Origin: Alviniconcha marisindica
Lineage: Eukaryota; Mollusca; Gastropoda; Provannidae
DNA length: 64,000 nt
Direction: 5' to 3'
NCBI GenBank assembly: GCA_018857735.1
Contig: JABMCL010002815.1
Location: 1,300,001 to 1,364,000 of the forward strand
Both the position numbers and the translations under genes were made by a program. This document shows positions 50,601-64,000 of the stretch, piece by piece (position 1 is the first letter of the stretch; each line of letters opens with the position of its first letter). Under the pieces are notes generated by a model. It made no database searches. It saw nothing but the letters and a program-made list of their open reading frames with translations, and was not told the DNA's origin.

Positions 50601-53272
50601 TGACCAGTTTCCATGAACCAAAGACAAGTCTTGCAGCATAATTCAGAATTCTCTGACAGTGTTAGCACTAGTGAGTAGAAAATAAAAGTAGTCAAGTCAA
50701 CTGAGGATAAGAGAAAAGATTAATCAAAGACCGCAGAACAGTGACAAGGCCTGCTGAGATGAAATGACATGAGAATGAGATGTAATAAACACTGAGACAC
50801 TAAAATAAAATAAAACGACCTCTGGTGGTTTCATGTTCAGCACTTTGGTGATGCGTCCCTGCATAATGAGGAAGTGTGGGTTGTTGACGTTCAACTGCAC
50901 CGAGCGGAACAGATCCTGCACACGATTGTTGTTAGCGTTGCTTCCATTGATCAGGTACTTGTTGCGACCTCCAATGACCACCTGTTTTACAAATATTCAT
51001 CATTAAAAAAAAATTCAAAAAAAAGAAGAAGTGAAATTATATTATTATCCACATATTTTATATAATATATAATTATAAATATTCATTAAAAATTTAAGCA
51101 ATGCCTTGGTTCCCCCCCCCATTACATAATAATTAACATCAAACCCAATTGATATTAATCATAATGAACAGTTTTTTTAAATTATTATTTAAAATATTAT
51201 TGCAGTCACTCTATATGAATTAATAATACTAATAAGTGTAGCCTTATAATTTTTATTAATTAGTCATACTAATTAAGTACTGTAATAGTATACAGGGTAA
51301 CTGCAATACCAAAATTTAAAATACAGATTGAGTGTAAAAATGTAATATTTTAAGTCACTGCTTCGAGCATCACTAACACTGTTAAGTGTTAGTGTTAGTC
51401 ACCAAGCTAGTTAATTAACTCTCTCAAAGTTATTAAATTTCAACATAAAAGAATAAAACATAGTTATTCAATAAATCAGCTGAATCAGCCATGACTTATC
51501 AATCTTGTTCAATCAATTCATATTAAACGCAAGTCAAATGTTACAAAAAATGTGTACTGACTACTAGTCTACTACACTACTACAAAAAAGTAAATGTACT
51601 TGATATTTAACTTCATGTCAAAAGTAGTTATTAATAATATTACTCTAGCTATCTTAGCCTTATGAAGTTATTTTAAAATAGATTTAAAATTAAACTTAGT
51701 ACATCTACATGTATTTTAATTTTTATCTCTCATGCTCAGTCATAGATTCATACTAAAATCATAAAGATTCATACCTGTCTTGTGACAACAATCTCATCAT
51801 ACTGCTCATAGCCAAGAGGACTCTGCTTCTTGTCAGTGTTGTCAAACGTGATGCTGACTGTTGCCTTGGTAACACCTGCTTGTCCATTCTTGTAGACCAA
51901 CTCTTGAAGGTTTGTTGCACGCACCTGGCAGAAAGTAAAGTGTATTTACGATTATAAATAAACTGATATGGTGATAAGCCATGTGATGTCACTGATGATA
52001 CTGATACTTCTTTTCTTTCTTGGTGCTTTACGTCCACGGAGGCGAGATGGCCTATTAGAGGGACAGGGACAGAGTGGGAAGGGGACTGACAGAGTGAAGG
52101 CTCGACAACGGAAACTGCCCGAAAAAGACAGGAGAGACCGTGGACCGCCACCAGAACAATGGAAGTGTTAGGGCGGTGTCCCCTCGCCATTGCCCAGCAA
52201 CTTGTGCACTGCGTAATTGCTGTTTCAACTGCTGTGCTTGGCCAGAGTCACAAAGACAATGTCCGTTGCACTGCTGTTGACGAACAACTTGGACAACTCA
52301 AGCAAAGGAAGTCCAGCTTTCTTAGCCCAGCTCCACCTCCCTACTCATGATCTCTTCTGGGCTAAGTTGAGGGTCCAGCTCCACCTCCCTCCTCTAAGAT
52401 CTCTTGATCTTTTGATCTCGCCTGGAACCCTGATACTGATAGTGATAGGATACATATTCATACTAAGTAGTAACTAACATAACACTGGGACTGGGATAGT
52501 CTTCTTCTACCACTCAGTTTTAATTTACCTGGAAGTTCCTGGTAAATTAAAACTATATCATGTATATGATCAGCAAATGCTTAAATCAATAAATGGTTCA
52601 ACAAAGAAAAATCTGAAGAGAAAAAATGAGAAACACAGAATGTGAGAGGGGACTGTGGCAGTGTGGGGTCAATGCCATGACTGGGATCGTGGCCAAGTAA
52701 CTAAAATTATAACAGTATAATTTATAAGGCTAATAAAAAGTAATATATATATATATGCTCCATTCCACTTCCAGGCACACTGCACTGTGATCATCGGCAC
52801 AGAAACCAAGAAAAGCAGCTACACATAATCACAGTGTGACTGTCACTCACTCTGACTCGTCTGAGTCACCGTCCAGACCTTGTGACTCAATGAAAGCACT
52901 GAATAGTGAAACAGTAAAAACAAAAAACAAAACTAAAACAGTAAATAAATGGAGCAGATTCTGATGAGACTGAGAGTGAGAGTGAATCACGGTGGCTTAC
53001 AGTTACACACACTTACAGTTATATTGTTAAAAAAGAAGAAGAAAAAAGGTGGATCCCATTACGATTTAATCAGATGCTAAATACAGAACAGAAAAGATCA
53101 TTACGTGCGTCAGGTTAGTGATGCCAAGCAAAAAACAAATTGCGTCCAGAATGTTGGACTTGCCGCTTCCGTTCAGTCCAGTAATTGCATTGAACAGGGG
53201 ATCGAATCCGTTGATCTCCGTCCGCTGAGCGTACGACTTGAATCCATCGATGACGATGGATTTGATGAACAT
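25933..53272 (-). CDS. SMC2: SMC2, condensin core ATPase subunit (25 coding exons)
   Basis: Structural maintenance of chromosomes 2 pairs with SMC4 at the hinge and forms the ATPase core of condensin I and II, which compacts mitotic chromosomes in the nucleus. The first exon encodes [20 protein letters not shown] and a Walker A GLNGSGKS at residues 32-39. The C-terminal exons carry the ABC signature LSGGQR and Walker [11 protein letters not shown]. Twenty-four of the 25 exons join in consistent phase with GT/AG borders. The sum is about 1,200 codons, against about 1,197 in human SMC2. The ATG at 53270-53272 is chosen because it matches the family N-terminus exactly. The stop is at 25933-25935. 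The unresolved point is the 3' end of exon 19, where the frame runs into a minisatellite. I recognised the family from its sequence and could not run an alignment. Confidence 0.97.
26217..26470 (+). mobile_element. LINE reverse-transcriptase remnant in an SMC2 intron
   Basis: The frame carries [20 protein letters not shown] and, further on, [12 protein letters not shown] and PHWLP. These are hallmarks of the C-terminal part of CR1/Jockey-like LINE polyproteins. It is about 80 codons with no start or upstream domains, antisense to SMC2, and lies between exons 24 and 25. It is related in type to the fragment at 12535 but covers an earlier part of the protein. Confidence 0.75.
27228..27950. repeat. 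61-bp minisatellite in SMC2 intron 23
   Basis: About 11-12 copies of a 61-bp unit (TTTCAGCACAGGGCGAATGT ... CACTGCTTTGAAAGTCCACA). Most are nearly identical, and the right-hand copies are longer and diverged. No exon sequence is recognisable in the unit. Confidence 0.85.
28078..28200. mobile_element. One-ended relative of the 62581 transposon
   Basis: TTAAAGCCCGTTCTTAACTG, then GTTTGTTCGCTGAACATA and further GTTCG blocks, match an end of the 62581-63135 element. The opposite end is not seen. Confidence 0.5.
28535..28715 (+). repeat. Dispersed repeat family, copy 2 (SMC2 intron 23)
   Basis: Same series of blocks as 4415-4607: CCAAAAACAGATAAGTATCC, TTTGTAGCTTGAAAAAGGAG, CCAAAATTCGCATG, TTATGTGTTTGCATATCG. 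Confidence 0.55.
28728..28930 (+). mobile_element. TTAA-target MITE, copy 2 (SMC2 intron 23)
   Basis: TTAA at 28724-28727 and 28931-28934; ends CCCCTTCACTGCCATGG and GGGGCAGTGAAAGGG. The interior matches copy 1 without its insertion. Confidence 0.78.
29755..30225. repeat. ~34-bp minisatellite in SMC2 intron 22
   Basis: About 13 copies of CCAAGGACCTATTTCCATGC followed by AAATGAACCCCAGA, with frequent small changes. Confidence 0.8.
30326..36526 (-). CDS. SMC2: SMC2 exons 16-22: C-terminal coiled coil
   Basis: Exons are 36391-36526, 35197-35321, 34195-34388, about 33355-33468 (exon 19, 3' end uncertain), 31623-31817, 31033-31233 and 30326-30451. Exon 21 carries the conserved [20 protein letters not shown] and NVNMRAMN motifs that lead back into the head. 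Exon 19 is clearly coding through [10 protein letters not shown]. The same frame then runs through sequence homologous to the adjacent minisatellite and stops at 33295-33297. Exon 20 must start in phase 0 at 31817 (GAT GAA GTG). Compared with human SMC2, roughly ten residues are missing between the two, so a small exon, a frameshift or a shortened coil is possible. Confidence 0.88.
30636..30805 (+). mobile_element. SINE-beta, full length (SMC2 intron 21)
   Basis: TAGTTCAGGAGCTGTGTGAG to GACATTAAGCAACACTACCT, with a CTAC tail. It sits between a (GT)n(TA)n tract and AT-rich sequence. Confidence 0.75.
31808..32180. repeat. 43-bp minisatellite copied from the SMC2 exon 20 acceptor
   Basis: Ten units, two of them shortened to 20 bp. 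In the SMC2 sense each full unit reads a pyrimidine tract, then CCCAG, then GACGAAGTGAAG. This is a near copy of the real exon 20 start (CCTAG, GATGAAGTGAAA at 31817). The array lies wholly on the intron side. Confidence 0.85.
32263..33355. repeat. Composite minisatellite overlapping the SMC2 exon 19 end
   Basis: Short units (~43 bp) and long units (~72 bp) alternate, all containing CCCATCTCAGTAAGCTGAAC and AATGCACCCC. This gives an approximately 115-bp higher-order repeat with about nine periods. The last, diverged copies (33240-33355) are continuous with the reading frame of exon 19, so the coding end appears to have seeded or been overrun by the array. Confidence 0.8.
34489..34711 (-). mobile_element. 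TTAA-target MITE, copy 3 (SMC2 intron 17)
   Basis: TTAA at 34485-34488 and 34712-34715. It is in the opposite orientation to copies 1 and 2 (AAAAGGCTTAAGGGTTTCAA is the reverse of their interior). Confidence 0.78.
35296..36060. repeat. Dispersed partial copies of the SMC2 exon 17 acceptor
   Basis: Besides the real junction at 35321 there are related blocks near 35410, 35920 and 36020. In the SMC2 sense they read CCCAGGTRTGAACAGGTG, then TGCAGAAATACAC-type sequence (reverse orientation). They match CCCCAG plus TACGAGCAGGTGAAGCAG of exon 17. A GT/GC microsatellite at about 35562-35790 separates them. Confidence 0.6.
36500..38420. repeat. Large minisatellite copied from the SMC2 exon 16 acceptor
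   Basis: About 40 units in three subfamilies: ~50-55 bp at 36500-36920, 40 bp at 36925-37190 and ~45-60 bp at 37190-38420. In the SMC2 sense most units read GTGTGAACAG, then GTGCCTGCCCCCAGACCATC. These match the real acceptor and first ~25 nt of exon 16 at 36526. The array fills nearly all of the intron side next to exon 16. Confidence 0.88.
38464..38720 (+). mobile_element. Diverged tRNA-derived SINE (SMC2 intron 15)
   Basis: GATGTAGCTCACTTGGTTGA and GATGCAGGTTCAACTGC, followed by TCTGCGTGCACATTAAAATC. It is related to 62200-62470 but more decayed. Confidence 0.45.
38821..41216 (-). CDS. SMC2: SMC2 exons 13-15: hinge domain
   Basis: Exon 13 is 41078-41216, exon 14 is 39931-40077 and exon 15 is 38821-39025. 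Together they encode about 163 residues beginning FPQLRF and ending GTLTGG. This includes the conserved [16 protein letters not shown] and [14 protein letters not shown] segments of the SMC2 hinge, which dimerises with SMC4. Exon 14 ends in AQQL at a GTAAG donor, and exon 15 resumes at VGKDNVH. The last part of exon 14, with its donor, is repeated downstream about every 80 bp in the intron. Hinge boundaries are from knowledge of the family. Confidence 0.95.
39380..39930. repeat. 80-bp minisatellite carrying the SMC2 exon 14 donor
   Basis: CTTAC (donor GTAAG in the gene sense) recurs at 39447, 39527, 39607, 39687, 39766 and 39846, and at the real junction 39926-39930. Each is next to the last ~45 nt of exon 14. 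Units are almost identical, so the expansion looks recent. A decayed unit lies near 39385. Confidence 0.9.
41398..41578 (+). mobile_element. SINE-beta with perfect target duplication (SMC2 intron 12)
   Basis: Body from CCATAGTTCAGGAGC to GACATTAAGCATCACTT, then a (CAT)n tail. It is flanked by the perfect 11-bp duplication TGTGGCACAGT at 41387-41397 and 41579-41589, which marks target-primed insertion. Confidence 0.85.
42013..48074 (-). CDS. SMC2: SMC2 exons 5-12: N-terminal coiled coil
   Basis: Exons are 47937-48074, 47062-47139, 46282-46344, 45412-45561, 44759-44948, 43816-43870, 42494-42614 and 42013-42131. Junctions are phase 0 up to exon 9, which ends in phase 1. Exon 10 ends in phase 2, exon 11 in phase 0, and exon 12 in phase 2. 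The translation is heptad-rich in K, E, L and Q, as expected for the long arm between head and hinge. Exon 7 must use the donor GTTTGT: the stronger nearby GTAAGC would create a stop with exon 8. Exons 11 and 12 are each preceded on the intron side by a minisatellite copied from their own acceptors. Confidence 0.93.
42106..42465. repeat. ~55-bp minisatellite copied from the SMC2 exon 12 acceptor
   Basis: Seven units of GTTGTAACCCAGCTTTGACA plus TCTCATTCTGTTCAACA. In the gene sense this is the acceptor GTTGAACAG followed by the first ~25 nt of exon 12 (start 42131). Confidence 0.88.
42598..43400. repeat. ~160-bp repeat containing the SMC2 exon 11 acceptor
   Basis: Five units carry GCATGTTTCAGTCTGCAC-type sequence (exon 11 start and acceptor in reverse), ACTGTCCTTGGACCACAGCT, a C-rich patch and GGGTGGAAAATAAAATCC. 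The first unit includes the real acceptor at 42614. Confidence 0.82.
43930..44240 (+). mobile_element. Element X copy 4, diverged (SMC2 intron 9)
   Basis: It begins CCAGCACAAATAGAACC, matching the interior of copies 2 and 3. It ends GGTTTGGAGTTGGGGTG after GCAGAGTTTGGAGAAAGGGT, matching the right end. The left TIR is missing. Confidence 0.5.
45590..46215. repeat. Diverged tandem repeats in SMC2 intron 7
   Basis: Three ~125-bp units contain CAGCACTTTTT...CATGTGATATTTGA and ACACTTTTCTTA at 45600-45970. A two-copy ~141-bp repeat (GCAGTGTTTTTCGCTAGTTT) follows at 45973 and 46114. It starts just upstream of the exon 8 acceptor but does not clearly include exon sequence. Confidence 0.65.
48214..48488 (+). 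mobile_element. SINE-alpha with internal deletion (SMC2 intron 4)
   Basis: Head GAGCCGGTTTGGCCTAGCGG, body lacking about 60 bp after CATTAAAATG, and tail CATGTTTACTTACTTACTT. Perfect 11-bp target duplication ATGGACAAGAC at 48203-48213 and 48489-48499. Confidence 0.85.
48845..48950. repeat. Two-copy duplication in SMC2 intron 4
   Basis: GTCAATGAACAGGGACTGAA plus ACATTTA occurs at about 48852 and 48923. Confidence 0.6.
49569..53272 (-). CDS. SMC2: SMC2 exons 1-4: N-terminal ATPase head
   Basis: Exon 1 is 53105-53272 (56 codons, start Met, Walker A). Exon 2 is 51775-51924 (50 codons). Exon 3 is 50820-50981 (54 codons; contains the conserved segment ending in NMKPPE). Exon 4 is 49569-49679 (37 codons; begins [12 protein letters not shown]). 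All four junctions are phase 0. The donors of exon 3 (GTCGTT) and exon 4 (GTCAGT) are weak but give the family sequence across the joins. The introns hold AT-rich sequence without other recognisable genes, apart from a dispersed repeat at 52010-52430. Confidence 0.95.
52010..52430 (-). mobile_element. Third retroposon family, copy 2 (SMC2 intron 1)
   Basis: Same body as 22322-22700: a CCACCAGAACAA block, AATTGCTGTTTCAACTGCTG, and CCCAGCTCCACCTCCCT present twice. The 3' tail begins at TGGTGCTTTACGTCCACGG. Confidence 0.5.
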
Positions 53273-53603
53273 TATTGTGGTAAAGAAACAAAGTTACTGT
53301 ATGAAAACAATGGAACTTTGTCAAATTGACATTTGAAGTTGAATGTGGCGCTCAAACATATCAACTTCCGCTTTGACATGCGCAGTCGGTAATAATAGCA
53401 AAATGAATCGTCTGTATATGCTACCTCTGCTGAGTTCACGAAACCTCCACCAGAGATCATTTATAGGCTATCAGTAGCGTGTAGCTATGATATCTTTGGT
53501 CTGAGCACGTATGTAATCTGTGGTAAATATACTACGCAGTACGAGCTCGTTCAAATCTCGTCACTAAGTTTCACCTTCTGGACCATTTCCGACTAAACGA
53601 CTG

Positions 53604-53657
<54 letters not shown>

Positions 53658-54246
53658 TATCACCTTGCTGTGAACATTGATTCAGTAATTGACTGACCAT
53701 GGAAGAAGAAGAAGACTGGACTGAACGACTGAGTCCCCTCCCCCCTCCCCGGATCATGCCCAAACATTCCCCCCCGCCCCCCCTTCCCTCCCCCCCCCGA
53801 CTCCCCACCATCTACCCCCCCCCCCCCCCCTCCCCCTCATTCCGGCTTTGCCTACCCTCACTAATACCACACTAAACGACCAAAACTGGCTTCGCAACCT
53901 CCTCAGTAGCGACTACAGAACCATCAACAGAATGATGTTGGCCGCTTCAGTTACCGTCGGAAGAACTTGAGAAGCCGGAAGTGACTGAGGGAAACCGACC
54001 TGGGGCCTGCCTAGCGGTAATAGCATGCCGCAGGCTATTCTAAATCAGCATGTTCACGACACATTTATTATGCCGTGATAGTGTGGGTTTTTTCACTACT
54101 GCTGAATTTTTTGTTATCTGTAGTCTTCAAACTAAAAACATTGTTACCTCAGTCTTCTTCTTCGGCTTCTTCCATGGTCAGACAATCACTGACTGAATCA
54201 CTGTTCACCGGCAGCAAGGTGATATCACACACTGACACACATGACA

Positions 54247-54339
<93 letters not shown>

Positions 54340-54720
54340 ACAGTCTTCCATGACAACCATGTGGTCATTATTGGGCTATGTAAGTTCGGGTAGCATCACA
54401 AAGCCTAAAACAGTAACTTGAAAAAATATACTATTGCGGGATTATGGATGGTGCTCAAATTCTCAGTATACATCAATAAATTTCCTTTAAAAAATGTTTT
54501 ACACTTTCTATCTAATGCAAGCCGGTAGCATTTAAGTGTTTCTTCTGCTTCTTTTTCTTCTTCTTTTTTTCTTTCTTTTTTTCTTTTCTTTCTTCTTCTC
54601 AAGTTCTTCTTCTTCAATCTTTAGTCTTTTCTTTCAAGAGTTACAACCGCAGAAGCAGATTTTCTTCAGACAGAATTAGGCTTCGACATGATGTTAGGGC
54701 TTCTCCTTCTCCTACCCTCG

Positions 54721-54768
<48 letters not shown>
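54721..54768. repeat. 48-nt C homopolymer upstream of CIB1
   Basis: Forty-eight consecutive C, about 360 bp before the CIB1 ATG. Confidence 0.92.
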
Positions 54769-54769
<1 letters not shown>

Positions 54770-54838
54770 CGCCATGCCTGTCGTTCTGATGAGTCTAGTA
54801 GTTCCACAGGACATGTCTAACGGTCGTCACTGAAAGAT

Positions 54839-54846
54839 TATAAATA
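54839..54846 (+). promoter_or_regulatory. TATA-like motif upstream of CIB1
   Basis: TATAAATA lies about 290 nt before the CIB1 ATG on the coding strand. The spacing would allow a 5' UTR of about 260 nt. One short AT match is weak evidence. Confidence 0.2.
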
Positions 54847-55128
54847 CAGTCTATTTATAGTCGTTGAAGTCATGCACCATTGGGGGCCATGCAGCCATTG
54901 ACTCTACTGGCAGCCTGTACCGGGCCACCAGAGGCACAGTCTATGTCGTGACTACCGGCCTATCACTGTTTTGTCTCAGACAATCGGTGCTTAGACTGTG
55001 CCCCATTCACGGGTCCAGTTGCATAGACTAGTCTGTCACGTGGTCGTCTTTTAAGACAGTAAATTGTTCTGGAGTTGTCATTTTCTGCCTTTTGCGACAG
55101 GGAAACAGGAGAGTTCCAAAGCGTCGAA

Positions 55129-63309
<8,181 letters not shown>

Positions 63310-63830
63310 GGAGCACAGACACGGAATTGAGAAGTGACCAATAGATGTGTTTCACACATCTTACTCTGGAGTGATAACAAATCCACCTCTTCAGTTGTAA
63401 CTGTTGATCTTTTGTCTGTCTCTGCTGCTGAAAACTTTTGTTATTGAGTTGTATTTATTGGTACTGTGTTGTCTACATATCAACATTACAAAGGTGTCAA
63501 ATTTAGGCATGAAGTCGTCTAAGGGTAACCTTTCATGATGGTCGGTTAGATATGAAATCGTACTTCATTGAGAAATGCAGCCTTGGGCCTGTTTAACTGC
63601 ATTTTGTGATGTGGACAAGATTGTACATATATATATATACTTTGTCTACCAAAACTCATCCTAAAAATGGAAAGGTACACATGTTTGCTTGTACTTGAGT
63701 TTTTTCTTACTCTGTATATTTTTAGAAGTGTGCATTTTGAAACTGTTCTTCTGTCCCTTGAGGAAAAGAGCTTCAGGAAACTAGGCTTCTGAAAAAGGCA
63801 AACAATAAAATAAAAAAATAAAATAAAGGA
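63310..63830 (+). other. CIB1: CIB1 3' UTR (inferred)
   Basis: This non-coding sequence follows the CIB1 stop, is AT-rich and has no splice-like interruption. It ends near a cluster of AATAAA hexamers. The 3' end is inferred from the signal only. Confidence 0.6.
63804..63809 (+). terminator. CIB1 poly(A) signal
   Basis: AATAAA, followed immediately by further overlapping AATAAA-like hexamers up to 63827, about 495 nt after the stop codon. Confidence 0.6.
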
Positions 63831-64000
63831 ATTGATTTTATGTCCAGTTTAGAAAAACGTTCATGAGAGATGGTCAACAAGGTCAGGGTACAAAAGCTCT
63901 TGTAAAGTTTTTATTTTATTTTTATTTTTATTAAACTAACAGTTATAAACAGTTGGGAGTAGGGGTGGGTGGGGGGAACTTGCCCTCCGCTGCTATTGAA

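Larger units (their letters stand above)
53273..55128. promoter_or_regulatory. Divergent intergenic region between SMC2 and CIB1
   Basis: This 1.86 kb separates the two start codons, so both promoters and 5' UTRs probably lie here. It contains (GT)n at about 53607-53656, (CA)n at about 54250-54337, C-runs near 53814-53830, 48 consecutive C at 54721-54768, and an inverted repeat (53655-53722 against 54148-54238). No open frame resembling a protein is visible. Core promoter elements cannot be fixed from sequence alone. Confidence 0.6.

Noticed and set aside
53699..53870. Short plus-strand frame starting MEEEEDW
   Set aside because: It begins in one arm of the inverted repeat and continues only as proline from C-runs; the mirrored arm gives a different frame that stops at once.

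Overview
The window is eukaryotic nuclear DNA: short phase-consistent exons with GT/AG borders, multi-kilobase introns, very many dinucleotide microsatellites, SINEs with (TTAC)n tails, and short inverted-repeat DNA transposons. Two complete protein genes have animal-type architecture. The repeat style and gene structure fit a mollusc, probably a marine gastropod, but that placement is inference from general appearance and not from a marker gene.

Layout. (1) 1-25.5 kb is repeat-rich and gene-poor. It holds a DNA transposon family with about 60-bp terminal inverted repeats ('element X'), two retroposon families ('SINE-alpha' and 'SINE-beta'), three-copy MITEs with TTAA targets, a MITE filled with TGTCGCGACA palindromes, LINE 3' ends, and long homopolymer and dinucleotide tracts. 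The only coding candidates there are one exon of a CAP/SCP-family secreted protein (2788-2965, minus), one THAP zinc-finger ORF (13631-14020, minus), and two weak unrecognised exon candidates. (2) 25,933-53,272 (minus) is a complete SMC2 gene, the condensin ATPase subunit, in 25 recognisable coding exons of about 1,200 codons. (3) 53,273-55,128 is a divergent 1.86-kb intergenic region with microsatellites, a 48-C run and a large inverted repeat. (4) 55,129-63,309 (plus) is a complete CIB1-type calcium- and integrin-binding EF-hand gene in 7 coding exons (186 codons plus stop), with a 3' UTR ending near the poly(A) signal at 63,804.

The main unexpected observation is that many exon-intron junctions have been copied into tandem minisatellites on the intron side. 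In SMC2 this is seen at the acceptors of exons 11, 12, 16, 17 and 20, the donor of exon 14 and the 3' end of exon 19. In CIB1 the exon 6 donor is duplicated once. Each repeat carries a splice signal plus up to about 50 nt of exon, so some introns hold rows of decoy splice sites. At exon 19 the array appears to have eaten into coding sequence, and this is the only SMC2 border I could not resolve.

SMC2 and CIB1 have no known joint pathway. They are simply head-to-head neighbours, and any shared promoter activity is inference.
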